DNA of 64,000 bases. It comes from JAEZPW01 sp035629075. Lineage in GTDB: Bacteria; Acidobacteriota; Terriglobia; Terriglobales; Acidobacteriaceae. Positions 26,124-34,924 of this stretch are shown here, piece after piece. Every line of letters begins with the position of its first letter. Position 1 is the stretch's first letter. The notes under the pieces were generated by a model. It was not told where the DNA came from. It was given only the letters and a program-made list of their open reading frames with translations, and searched no databases. A program made the position numbers and the translations under genes. The DNA lies in contig DASPIK010000050.1 in NCBI GenBank assembly GCA_035629075.1, positions 62,001-126,000 of the forward strand, written 5' to 3'.

Positions 26124-27764
26124 GTGAAAATAGCTCTCGGTCAGATTAATCCCACAGTCGGGGATTTCACCGGCAACACTGCGAAAATTGTCGATTTTTC
26201 GCGCCGCGCCATGAGCGCTGGTGCGGGCCTGATCGTATTCCCAGAACTGGCAGTCTGCGGATACCCTCCAAGAGACCTGGTCGAGAAACCCGCCTTCGTC
26301 GCCCGCAACAAGGAAGCGTTGGAAAAGATCGCGGCTGAGACTTCCGGAATTGCCGTGATTTGCGGGTTCGTTAGCCCTGCTCACTTCAGCACAGGCAAAT
26401 CGGTACTGAATTCGGCCGCGCTGTTACGCGACGGCCAGATTGCATTCATTCAGTCGAAACGATTGCTGCCTACCTACGACGTATTCGACGAGATGCGCAA
26501 TTTCGCTCCCGCTGAAACACAGTCCTTGTTGCCGTTCTGTGGGCGCCAATTGGCGTTGACGATTTGCGAAGATGCGTGGAACGACAAGCAGTTCTGGGAT
26601 CGCAGGCTTTACCAGATTGACCCTGTAGAAGACCTAATGGCCGCTGGCGGCAACTTTCTGCTGAACATCTCGGCATCGCCCTTCAGGATGGGCAAGAGGG
26701 AAGTCAGGCGTGACATGCTCGCTGCTCTAGCCAAGCGCTATAACGCCCCCGTGCTGATGTGCAACCAGGTCGGAGGGAACGACAGCCTGGTGTTCGATGG
26801 ATCGAGCCTTGTGCTGGCGCCGGACGGTGCGGTCGTCGCACAGGCTAAGTCGTTCGAAGAGGACCTCGTCCTGTTTGATACGGATACGCTAACCGGCGAA
26901 GTGCACGATCAGGTTACCGGAGATGACGCCAGCGCTTATGCGGCGCTTGTGCTCGGAACCCGCGACTACGTCCGGAAATGCGGCTTCAAAAGCGTGATCG
27001 TAGGACTGAGTGGAGGGATTGATTCGGCCCTGACTGCCGCCATCGCCGCTAAGGCGCTCGGGGCCGAAAATGTGACCGGCGTGGGGATGCCGAGCCCGTA
27101 TTCTTCTCAGGGCAGCATTGACGATGCCCGCGCACTTGCGAGCAATCTCGGCATTGGTTTTGAGTTGATCCCGATCATCGACGTTTTTCAGGCGTATCTG
27201 CGTACGCTGCAGCCTGTTTTCGCGGGTAGACAGCCCGATGTTGCAGAAGAGAACATACAGGCACGAATCCGCGGCGCGTTGCTCATGGCGATGTCCAACA
27301 AGTTCAACTCGTTGGTGCTGACGACTGGTAACAAGTCGGAACTGGCGGTTGGATACTGCACGCTCTACGGAGACATGGTGGGTGGTCTAGCAGTAATTTC
27401 AGACGTGCCGAAAACACTCGTTTACCGCTTGAGCGAATACGTGAACTCAACACGGGAAGTCATCCCGAGATCCACGTTGGAGAAAGCTCCGTCAGCGGAA
27501 CTCCGTCCGGATCAGAAGGACAGCGACTCGTTGCCGCCTTACGATGTGCTCGACCCCATTCTTGATGACTACATCGAGGAGTACAAGACCGCTGAGCAAA
27601 TTGCTGAGCAACGTCAGGTCGACGAGCGCCTAGTCCGGAGCGTCATTCGGATGGTCGAACGGGCGGAGTACAAACGGCAGCAGGCGGCTCCCGGCATCAA
27701 AATATCCGCCAAGGCATTCGGTGTGGGACGACGTTTCCCAATCGCCGCAAAACACCAAGTGTAG
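26124..27764 (+). CDS. nadE: Glutamine-dependent NAD+ synthetase
   Basis: The 546-residue protein fuses an N-terminal nitrilase-type glutaminase and a C-terminal NH3-dependent synthetase. The glutaminase triad is in FPELAVCGYP (Glu), SKRLLPTY (Lys) and LTICEDAW (Cys). The synthetase has the PP-loop IVGLSGGIDSALTAAIA and the substrate loop TTGNKSELAVGYCTLYGDM. It amidates deamido-NAD in the last step of NAD synthesis. The GTG start at 26124 lies 7 bases after a TACACT hexamer whose partner TTGTCG is 18 bases upstream, so the mRNA may be leaderless. It is a stand-alone gene. Confidence 0.95.
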   Translation: MKIALGQINPTVGDFTGNTAKIVDFSRRAMSAGAGLIVFPELAVCGYPPRDLVEKPAFVARNKEALEKIAAETSGIAVICGFVSPAHFSTGKSVLNSAALLRDGQIAFIQSKRLLPTYDVFDEMRNFAPAETQSLLPFCGRQLALTICEDAWNDKQFWDRRLYQIDPVEDLMAAGGNFLLNISASPFRMGKREVRRDMLAALAKRYNAPVLMCNQVGGNDSLVFDGSSLVLAPDGAVVAQAKSFEEDLVLFDTDTLTGEVHDQVTGDDASAYAALVLGTRDYVRKCGFKSVIVGLSGGIDSALTAAIAAKALGAENVTGVGMPSPYSSQGSIDDARALASNLGIGFELIPIIDVFQAYLRTLQPVFAGRQPDVAEENIQARIRGALLMAMSNKFNSLVLTTGNKSELAVGYCTLYGDMVGGLAVISDVPKTLVYRLSEYVNSTREVIPRSTLEKAPSAELRPDQKDSDSLPPYDVLDPILDDYIEEYKTAEQIAEQRQVDERLVRSVIRMVERAEYKRQQAAPGIKISAKAFGVGRRFPIAAKHQV

Positions 27765-27806
27765 CCATCAGAGGCAAGAACTCAGTTTGGAGATTGAAAG
27801 ACTTTC

Positions 27807-28763
27807 ATGCGCAGACTTATCGCAGGTGTTGTCCTCATCTTCGCGTGCTCTCTCGGAGTTGCCGCACAGGCGTCCAAGCCCTCAGCGGCATCGAAGCCAT
27901 CGCCCGCTGTCCAGTCCACGGCTGCTGAGCCCGTGACCGAAGCGACCGTCAATTCGTTCCTCAAGCACATGTTTGGCTACGACGCGAGCATCTCGTGGGA
28001 TGTGCTGGACATTGGTCCGTCACGCGCAGCGGGGGTGACGGAGGTGATCGTACTTCTCAAGAATCCTCAGGGACAGCAGAACGTGCGGCTGTACGTGACC
28101 CAAGACGGAAAACACGCGGTCGTGGGCGACCTGATGCCTTTCGGTGCCGATCCATTTGCTCCAGCGCGTGCTGAAATCGCCGCTCGGGCAAATGGCCCAG
28201 CCCGCGGCCCGGCGAACGCAGCAGTAACAATCGTCGAGTTTAGCGACTTGGAGTGCCCGAGTTGTAAAGCCGCGCAGGCCACGATCGATCGCCTTTTAGC
28301 AGAGGAGCCGGACGTTCGGTTTATTTTCCAAAACTTTCCTCTGCGAGCTCACCCGTGGGCGTTTCTGGGCGCTGCTTACGTCGATTGCATAGGGCGGCAG
28401 AACACCCCAGCCGTTTGGAAGTTCATTGAGGCGGTATACGCAAACCAGGAACAGATCACAGCGATGTTGCCACAGAGTGCAACCAGCATTGAAGATGCGA
28501 TGAAGCAGGCATTTCCCGCGATATCCAAGAAGCTTCAAGAACTCGCTGCTAGTGCCGGAGCGAATCCGCAGAAGGTAAGCGCTTGTGCGGCAGAACCCGC
28601 GACCGCCGAACGTATTCGCAAGTCCATTGAATTAGGAGAGGGTCTGGACGTCACCGGTACGCCGACCCTGTTCGTCAATGGCAGGCGAATCCAGAACGTG
28701 AATGGGCTTCCGTACGAGGTCCTGAAATCGATGGTTGACGCAGCTAAAACGGCCGGCAAGTAG
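27807..28763 (+). CDS. DsbA-family thioredoxin-like protein, exported
   Basis: The 318-residue protein has a signal peptide ending near GVAAQ, a Ser/Pro/Ala linker, an N-terminal domain (residues ~40-115) and a C-terminal DsbA/DsbG-like thioredoxin domain. The redox motif is Cys150-Pro-Ser-Cys153 (DLECPSCKAAQ), and the cis-proline loop is TGTPTLFVNGRRI. Similar two-domain proteins act as periplasmic disulfide oxidases, isomerases or vitamin K epoxide reductase partners. No DsbB or VKOR is nearby. The start has GGAG about 18 bases upstream, which is somewhat distant. It converges with the secretin gene. Confidence 0.88.
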   Translation: MRRLIAGVVLIFACSLGVAAQASKPSAASKPSPAVQSTAAEPVTEATVNSFLKHMFGYDASISWDVLDIGPSRAAGVTEVIVLLKNPQGQQNVRLYVTQDGKHAVVGDLMPFGADPFAPARAEIAARANGPARGPANAAVTIVEFSDLECPSCKAAQATIDRLLAEEPDVRFIFQNFPLRAHPWAFLGAAYVDCIGRQNTPAVWKFIEAVYANQEQITAMLPQSATSIEDAMKQAFPAISKKLQELAASAGANPQKVSACAAEPATAERIRKSIELGEGLDVTGTPTLFVNGRRIQNVNGLPYEVLKSMVDAAKTAGK

Positions 28764-28764
28764 G

Positions 28765-30321
28765 CTACTGGGCGGGTACGTCAACGATCGTCGATGCGCT
28801 GTTATTGCTCCGGACGATGAAAGGCGTAATTACAACCACCAGTTCGGTGCGCGTATCTTCTTTTTGTTCAGAGGCGCCGAGACGGTTAAGAACGGGGACA
28901 TAACCGATTCCCGGCAAGCCGCGAAGGCTGCGGTGCTCGCTGTTGGAAATGATACCCGCAAGAACGGCAGGCTCGCCGTTCTTAACGGTAATCATGCCCT
29001 TGTACTGCCTGTTCTGGATAACTGGAACACCATTGAAGCTCTGCGAACCGAGCGTCTTCAAGGCTAAGTCCAGATCGAGTGTGACGGCGGAGTCGCCATG
29101 GATTTGTGGCTTGGCCTTGAGCGTCAGTCCCAAGTCTTCGTACGTGAATCCCGGAACCGCGCCTACGATGTCGGGCGTTACGCCCGGAACGTTCACGGCG
29201 GAGCTGAAGCTCTGAGTCAGCACAGGGAAACGCGTTCCCACGTGGAGCGTAGCCGCGTTCCCTTGGGATGCCTGAAGTATCGTTTCCTGTAGCGTCGTCA
29301 CACGCGATTCATTCAACGAGAAGTTTGCTGTGAGCGGTGGAATGCCGATTCCGAACAGAGTGATGCCGCCACCGAAGGTTGCAACCGGATTGGCAAGAAG
29401 CGAATTCTGCTGATTCTGCAATTGTGCGACAAGCGCCGCGATGGAACCGGCGTTCTCTGGAGTGAGGCCTCCGTTGGCCAGTAATTGACTGATCAGGTTC
29501 TGAATGTCGGGCGATGAGAGGGCCGCGAGCGTGGCGGAGTTAATGTTGAACATCTGGAACTGCAAGGGCAGGTCGAGCCCAACCCTGCGCAGCATGGAGT
29601 GGTTGACCTCGAAGGCCTGAACCTGCATCGTTACCTGCGGTCGGGCCAGCGCCATGCTATCCAACAGGGCCTCTGCCGCGTGCAGCGTTTGCTGCGGTGC
29701 ACGGACCGTAATGCTCGAATTCCCAGGTTGTTGCGTTATGAACCGAATCTCGAACAGCGTGCGGAGCATGTTGACCACATCACTGAGTTCATTCGTCGTG
29801 GTCGTGTCCCGCAAATAGAAGGTCTTCTGCAGCATTCGATCGAATTCGCGCCTTTTCTGCGCACTATCGGCTGCAACAAAGATCTCGTCTGGCGCGATTG
29901 GCACCCAGAAAGTTTTGGTCATGCGGGCCGCAAGTCCAATCGCAGTCTGGAAGTCAGCGTTCTGTAGCCGAAACGCTACACTCCGTGAAGGCAGTGAATC
30001 ATCAAATTTAACCTTCAGGCCGAAGGCGGATGCAATGCGGTTGTAAAGAGATCGGGCATCTCCCCTTACGTCGAAGGTTTGTGTGCCTTCGCGAGGACGG
30101 AGCAGAATTTCAAGTCCCGCATTCTCGTCGAGTTTAGTAGCGCCGTACTGAGCTTTCAGGGCTTCGACTTCTTGCTCGAGAATGCTCTGCTGAGGCGAAG
30201 ATTCGGTCACAGCGGGCGGGGCGGACGGTGCGGGAACCTGGGTATTGCCCGGCGTGGTTTGGGCCATGCACAATCCGGCTAACAGTGAAAAACCGGCGAT
30301 GATGGCGAGTACCTGCTTCAT
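28765..30321 (-). CDS. Secretin-family outer-membrane protein (GspD/PilQ type)
   Basis: The 518-residue protein has a signal peptide (MKQVLAIIAGFSLLAGLCMA). N-terminal short secretin (STN/N0-like) and N1-type domains span residues ~65-235 (VRGDARSLYNRIASAFGLKV, then EIRFITQQPGNSSITVRAPQ), and the C-terminal secretin domain covers ~340-505 (LGLTLKAKPQIHGDSAVTLD, RTELVVVITPFIV). It should form a multimeric outer-membrane channel. No pilus or type II/III secretion gene is adjacent, so it is an orphan here. A TACAAT box ends 10 bases before the ATG with no ribosome-binding site. The start was chosen at the signal peptide. Confidence 0.88.
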   Translation of the reverse strand: MKQVLAIIAGFSLLAGLCMAQTTPGNTQVPAPSAPPAVTESSPQQSILEQEVEALKAQYGATKLDENAGLEILLRPREGTQTFDVRGDARSLYNRIASAFGLKVKFDDSLPSRSVAFRLQNADFQTAIGLAARMTKTFWVPIAPDEIFVAADSAQKRREFDRMLQKTFYLRDTTTTNELSDVVNMLRTLFEIRFITQQPGNSSITVRAPQQTLHAAEALLDSMALARPQVTMQVQAFEVNHSMLRRVGLDLPLQFQMFNINSATLAALSSPDIQNLISQLLANGGLTPENAGSIAALVAQLQNQQNSLLANPVATFGGGITLFGIGIPPLTANFSLNESRVTTLQETILQASQGNAATLHVGTRFPVLTQSFSSAVNVPGVTPDIVGAVPGFTYEDLGLTLKAKPQIHGDSAVTLDLDLALKTLGSQSFNGVPVIQNRQYKGMITVKNGEPAVLAGIISNSEHRSLRGLPGIGYVPVLNRLGASEQKEDTRTELVVVITPFIVRSNNSASTIVDVPAQ

Positions 30322-30421
30322 CCGACCTGAGATTGTAAGAGATTCTGGTGGGTTTCGCTGGCAATTCTTGAAATCGCTAACGATGGCGCGCCTGCAAGCA
30401 CGTGTCATCGGTACCTTAATC

Positions 30422-31144
30422 CTAGAGATGCGCTAACAACTCGGTGCAACATTCAACGCACGCGTCCGGACCGTGAGGGGTGAGCGCTTCGCGGTCGTAT
30501 ATGCCGGTCGCGACAGCGATTACGGGTAAACCCAGTTCTCGTGCGGCCTGCACATCGGATGGCGTGTCGCCAACAAAACACACGGACGCCAACGGTCCCA
30601 GTCGCTGGTGCACTTCCGCCACACCGTTGCGGAAGATGTCCGCACGAAACTCTGCCTGGTCGGAGAAACAGCCGAAGTCGAAATACTCGGCGATGCCGGC
30701 AGCGCGAAGCTTCAGCCAACCGATCGCCTCAAGGTTTCCGGATACGACTCCCATCAGTTTGCCTGCACTCTTGAGCGAATCAAGAAGATCAGCAATCGAC
30801 GGGCAAAGTTCGGGCTGCAAAGCGTTCGAGTTTCGACCTACCTCGCTGCACATGTGCTCTCGTGCGTATTGGAGTCGCTCTTCGAATGCGGTATCCGACA
30901 ACCCGGCGCGTCGCACGACCGCACGTAGTATGCCGATGTCGGTGTTTCCATGCACCGGCACGCCGTCGATCAGTGAGTCGACCCCAAAGACGTGCTTTAC
31001 GGCGCTGTGGAAGGCGTTGTAGTGCACGGCGTCGCGTGCGTTCAGGAGCGTTCCATCAATGTCGAACAGGTAAGCGTCGCAGTTCACCCAGCGTGGAGGA
31101 GTGGTGATGGAAGTGGAACGGCTGATCACAGCCTCATTGCTCAT
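30422..31144 (-). CDS. HAD hydrolase, phosphoglycolate-phosphatase-like
   Basis: The 240-residue protein has HAD motif I YLFDIDGTLL (Asp28, Asp30), a helical C1 cap, motif II VVSGN, motif III in the AEFRADIFRNGV region and motif IV CFVGDTPSDVQAA. The arrangement resembles Gph/beta-phosphoglucomutase-like phosphatases that hydrolyse small phosphometabolites; the substrate is unknown. Its ATG overlaps the stop of the ymdB-like gene, so the two form an operon. The last residues contain a Cys-Cys pair (CVECCTELL). Confidence 0.87.
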   Translation of the reverse strand: MSNEAVISRSTSITTPPRWVNCDAYLFDIDGTLLNARDAVHYNAFHSAVKHVFGVDSLIDGVPVHGNTDIGILRAVVRRAGLSDTAFEERLQYAREHMCSEVGRNSNALQPELCPSIADLLDSLKSAGKLMGVVSGNLEAIGWLKLRAAGIAEYFDFGCFSDQAEFRADIFRNGVAEVHQRLGPLASVCFVGDTPSDVQAARELGLPVIAVATGIYDREALTPHGPDACVECCTELLAHL

Positions 31145-31980
31145 TTATGCGAGACCTCATGCTGCATAACCCTCTCGTCCACCATCAAACGTTCGATCTG
31201 ATGGGCTCGTCCCGTTTCAGGATCGCAGTCGATAATCGCAGCGCACAGGCGAACATCGCCGCTGGCCGGTTCGAAACGGACAGGCATATTGGTCAGGAAC
31301 TTCTGCAGAATGCACTCCTTCGCCACGCCTATGACACTATCGTACGGTCCAGTCATGCCGACGTCGGTCTGATACGCTGTCCCACCCGGGAGCACTCGTT
31401 CATCGGCAGTGGGGATATGGGTGTGCGTGCCCAGAACTGCCGTCACTCTGCCGTCAAGGTGCCAACCAAGGGCAATCTTTTCTGAGGTGGCTTCGGCGTG
31501 AAAGTCCACAAGGATCACTTTCGATGTTGTTCGACTGATCAAATCATCGGCGTAGCGAAAGGGATCCTCATTTGTGCCCATGAAAACCCGGCCCTGAAGG
31601 TTGATCACTGCGTAGGGGATGCCGGATCTCGTTCGCCCCTCATAAACGCCCCAACCTGGGGTCCCGTCGGGGTAGTTGGCCGGCCGCAGCACGCGTCGCG
31701 CGGGACTGTAAGGGTTGTCGTCGGCCATGTGGAAGTATTCGATGATCTCGCGTTTGTCCCACACGTGATTGCCGGTCGTAATTACGTCGATGCCGTAGTC
31801 GAACAACTCCTCAGCCAAGGCCGGAGTGATGCCGAATCCTGCGGCCGAATTCTCCCCATTGGCGATTACGAGATCGATGCTTCTGGCGCGGACCAAATCC
31901 GGCAGCAGTTCGCGGACAATGTGTCGGCCTGGTTTGCCGAATATGTCTCCGATGAAAATGATCCGCAATGTTCTCTCCAC
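31141..31980 (-). CDS. ymdB: YmdB-family metallophosphoesterase
   Basis: The 279-residue protein belongs to the YmdB/TIGR00282 group of calcineurin-like phosphoesterases. Visible metal-binding motifs are IIFIGDIFGKPGR, IANGENSAAGFG, TTGNHVWDKREI, VDFHAEATSEK and LGTHTHIPTADER. Bacillus YmdB hydrolyses 2',3'-cyclic nucleotides and influences biofilm and sporulation; whether that holds here is unknown. The start is GTG, preceded by AGAGAAG. It is coupled to the HAD phosphatase downstream by a 4-bp ATGA overlap. Confidence 0.92.
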   Translation of the reverse strand: MERTLRIIFIGDIFGKPGRHIVRELLPDLVRARSIDLVIANGENSAAGFGITPALAEELFDYGIDVITTGNHVWDKREIIEYFHMADDNPYSPARRVLRPANYPDGTPGWGVYEGRTRSGIPYAVINLQGRVFMGTNEDPFRYADDLISRTTSKVILVDFHAEATSEKIALGWHLDGRVTAVLGTHTHIPTADERVLPGGTAYQTDVGMTGPYDSVIGVAKECILQKFLTNMPVRFEPASGDVRLCAAIIDCDPETGRAHQIERLMVDERVMQHEVSHK

Positions 31981-32093
31981 GTTTAATCTTCTCTGAATTC
32001 GATGCTATCAGCAAACGAATGGGCGTACCAAAGTCGAATATCCTGACTTCACCCTCGCCAGGACGGCATAGAGTCAGATCAAGCAGGCCGTGC

Positions 32094-33707
32094 TCAGTTG
32101 GGCCGCAACTCCGCCGTGGTCAAGAAATCATAGTTCCCGGAGTGACTTGCCGCGACATTGGTAACTCGTCGCGAATGTACCAGCACGTTATCCAAATACC
32201 ATAGATTGATGTACGGCAGATCTTCCGCCAGAATCTGCTGGATTTCGCTGTAGATCTGCTTGCGCTTGCCCTGGTCCAGTTCGCGCCGTCCAGCCTCAAT
32301 AAGTTCGTCGATCCGAGAGTTCGCATAGTAGCTGCGATTGGCTCGCTTCGGCGGAACGCTCGTCGAATGGAAAATATGCTCAAAAATGTCGGGATCTTCG
32401 TTGCCGCCGATCCAACGAAGTGAATACATCTGAAACGCGCCTTTCTGCACATCGGCGTAGAAAGTGGCGAACTCGAACGTGCGAATGTCCAACGCAATAC
32501 CCACTTCTGCAAGCTGCTGCTGAAGGATCGCTGCAAGGAGTCTGGTGGATTCCTCGGTGGAGGTCTTCATCGTCAGATGAAAGCGCGTGCCGTTTCGCAG
32601 CGGATATCCGGCCTCATCGAGAAGTTCACGTGCTCGCTGCGGGTCGTGCGGGTAAGTTCGCACATGCGGATCGTACGCCCAATGCTGGGCGGGCAAGACG
32701 CTTGAGGCTGGCTGCGCCAGGTCGCGCCACAAGTAATGCAAGATGGGCCTGCGGTCGATCGCGTATGCGAGTGCCTGACGCACTCGGCGATCCTTGAGGA
32801 TGGGGTCGCGAAGATTGATCGCCAGGTAAGCGTAGATCGTGCCTGGAGTGGTTTGGATCGCGATAGTGCTGTCGTGTTTTAGCGCCTCGATCATGTCGGC
32901 TGTCAGTGCGTTGATGGCGATGTCGGCGCTGCCTTTTCTCAGTTCTAATGCCCGGGTGGTAGTGTCGGGAACGACGAGGAAACGAACGCGAGGAACCCGG
33001 GAGTGGGTGCCCCAGTAGTGGTCATTGCGCTCGATGATGACCTCTTTGTCCTGCGCCTGGCTTACGAAGCGGAATGGACCCGTTCCGACAGGATTTCGGT
33101 TGAAGTCTTCCGCAGCTCCAAAGGGAACAATTCCGATTGCTCCATCGCTCACGTTCCACAGAAGTGTTGAATAGGGTTCTTTCAGGTGAAAGACCACCGT
33201 GTAGTTGTCAGGCGTGTCAATACGGTCCACGAACTTATAGGTGCTTGCCTTGGGAGTTCGCAACTTGCCGCTCATCACGGAATCGAAGGTCCACTTCACG
33301 TCACGAGATGTGAGCGGTCTTCCGTCGTGAAAGCGAACGTCCCGGCGTAGATGAAACACGTAGGTCAGTGGATCTGGAATGTCCCAACTCTCGGCTAACC
33401 ATGGCCGAAGGTTGAAGTGTTCGTCGCGGCGTACGAGCGAGTCGAAGATCAGTTTGTCGATGCGTTCGGATTGAGCGTCAGTCCCCACGCGTGGATCCAG
33501 ATTCGCCGGACTGCTCTCAATGATCATCACGAGCGTGTCGGGGGATGGCTTGGACGAGCAGGAGGTCAAGAGGAAAGCTAGGCCAATGGTGAGAACCACC
33601 AGCAGAATTCCGAGTTTCGAGTTTCGAGTTTCGAGTGCATCTGTCGTTCTGGCGGAGCTGGCTCTCGAAAGCTGAAACTCGAAACCCGAAACATCTTTTC
33701 TACGCAT
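32094..33707 (-). CDS. Peptide-type ABC transporter substrate-binding lipoprotein (family 5)
   Basis: The 537-residue protein is an SBP_bac_5 member: ESSPANLDPRVGTDAQSERI, DVRFHDGRPLTSRDVKWTF, VGTGPFRFVSQAQD and QALAYAIDRRPILHYL are typical of OppA/DppA-like proteins. A lipobox LLTSC follows a hydrophobic stretch, so it should be a lipoprotein. The ATG at 33707 overlaps the end of anmK by 8 bases, but places ~45 polar residues before the hydrophobic stretch, part of them encoded by a repeat; the real start may be a later non-ATG codon. No permease or ATPase gene is adjacent. The nagZ-anmK neighbours suggest it may bind murein peptides, which is inference. Confidence 0.85.
   Translation of the reverse strand: MRRKDVSGFEFQLSRASSARTTDALETRNSKLGILLVVLTIGLAFLLTSCSSKPSPDTLVMIIESSPANLDPRVGTDAQSERIDKLIFDSLVRRDEHFNLRPWLAESWDIPDPLTYVFHLRRDVRFHDGRPLTSRDVKWTFDSVMSGKLRTPKASTYKFVDRIDTPDNYTVVFHLKEPYSTLLWNVSDGAIGIVPFGAAEDFNRNPVGTGPFRFVSQAQDKEVIIERNDHYWGTHSRVPRVRFLVVPDTTTRALELRKGSADIAINALTADMIEALKHDSTIAIQTTPGTIYAYLAINLRDPILKDRRVRQALAYAIDRRPILHYLWRDLAQPASSVLPAQHWAYDPHVRTYPHDPQRARELLDEAGYPLRNGTRFHLTMKTSTEESTRLLAAILQQQLAEVGIALDIRTFEFATFYADVQKGAFQMYSLRWIGGNEDPDIFEHIFHSTSVPPKRANRSYYANSRIDELIEAGRRELDQGKRKQIYSEIQQILAEDLPYINLWYLDNVLVHSRRVTNVAASHSGNYDFLTTAELRPN
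33614..33691. repeat. GTTTCGA-type inverted repeat at the start of the SBP gene
   Basis: Three tandem GAGTTTC units (33614-33635) face an imperfect complementary array of GAAACTCGAAA-type units (33663-33691) about 28 bases away. The block is intergenic-type sequence that is nevertheless read in frame by the substrate-binding-protein gene. Confidence 0.6.
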
Positions 33708-34863
33708 AGCTGATTTTGCCCAACACGGTCGGCCGTTTTGCGCCTGTTGCAGACGGAACGTTAGAAGCTTCTCTGCGCCAGGTTTCGTAGGCAAGCAGGG
33801 CAAAAGCCACGGCTTCCTTCGCGTCCGACGCGAGACCTACGTCATCCGACGTGCGAATCTTCAATCCCCATGGCGCCAGTTCACTGCCGATCATGCGCAT
33901 GAGGGTGCGGTTTTTCGCTCCACCACCTGACACAATGTAATCGTGATACAACTTGCCATCGCGCTGGCCGTCCTGCTGTGTGGCCGGCAGGAGCGAGCGT
34001 ACAGCTTCGGCGATCGAGCGCGCAGTCAGGGACGTGGCGGTTGCAACGATGTCTTCGTTTCGGGCACGGCGGCACTTGCGCAGAAACTCGGTGACGAACT
34101 CCCGTCCGAATTCCTCTCGCCCGGCGGTTTTCGGTGGCTTGCGGTGGAAGAAGTTGGCGCGCAGGAGTTCGGAAACTACTGTGTCCAGGACCTTGCCGCG
34201 TGAAGCAACCTGGCCATCCTTGTCGTACCGTTTGCCGAAAAAGCGATCCATCACCTGATCGATCACCATGTTGCCGGGGCCGGTGTCGAACGCCGAGACC
34301 TGCTCTGGCGCTGCTTTCGGAGGAATGGAGGTTAGATTGCCGATGCCGCCGATGTTCTGCACGATACGGCCACGCCGTGGATGCCGAAACAAAACGTAGT
34401 CGAGGAACGGTACCAGCGGAGCGCCCTTACCGCCGTTCGCCATATCGGCTGGTCGGAAATCTGTTACCGCTGGAACGCCGCATCGGGCCGCTATGATCGA
34501 ACCTTCACCGGTTTGCCATGTGCACGCAATTTTTCGGCCTAGGTAATTTGCCGCTTCGCCTTGGTGGTAAATGGTCTGGCCGTGGCAACCAACCAGATCG
34601 GCCTTGAGCGAGGCGCGGCGGCAGGTTTCGTTGACGGCCTCGGCATAAAGTTCGCCTAGCAAGAAGTTCATCCGCGTCATGTCCGCCACGCTGACGGTCG
34701 CGTTCATCATCGAGAGCACCGTTCGACGGACGTTGGCGGGAAAGGGGTACTCATCATGCGCGAGCAGTTCCAAGCGAGTGCGGAAACCGCGTCCCATCAG
34801 ACGAACCAACGCAACGTTGATACCGTCGGCGGACGTTCCGCTCATTACCCCTGCAACGATCAC
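33700..34863 (-). CDS. anmK: Anhydro-N-acetylmuramic acid kinase
   Basis: AnmK phosphorylates and opens 1,6-anhydroMurNAc to MurNAc-6-phosphate in murein recycling. The N-terminal signature IVAGVMSGTSADGINVALV and the blocks GCHGQTIYHQG, FRPADMANGGKGAPLVPFLD, NIGGIGNLT, DTGPGNMVIDQ and VSGGGAKNRTLM are diagnostic. The length is 387 residues from a GTG at 34863 preceded by AGAGGAAG. An in-frame TTG 36 bases earlier lacks such a site. It follows nagZ by 61 bp and overlaps the lipoprotein gene by 8 bp, giving a recycling operon on the minus strand. Confidence 0.95.
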   Translation of the reverse strand: MIVAGVMSGTSADGINVALVRLMGRGFRTRLELLAHDEYPFPANVRRTVLSMMNATVSVADMTRMNFLLGELYAEAVNETCRRASLKADLVGCHGQTIYHQGEAANYLGRKIACTWQTGEGSIIAARCGVPAVTDFRPADMANGGKGAPLVPFLDYVLFRHPRRGRIVQNIGGIGNLTSIPPKAAPEQVSAFDTGPGNMVIDQVMDRFFGKRYDKDGQVASRGKVLDTVVSELLRANFFHRKPPKTAGREEFGREFVTEFLRKCRRARNEDIVATATSLTARSIAEAVRSLLPATQQDGQRDGKLYHDYIVSGGGAKNRTLMRMIGSELAPWGLKIRTSDDVGLASDAKEAVAFALLAYETWRREASNVPSATGAKRPTVLGKISYA

Positions 34864-34924
34864 AGTTCTTCCTCTTTCGACAAGAATTACACACAACAAC
34901 TAGAGCCTGAATTGCACAAATCAC

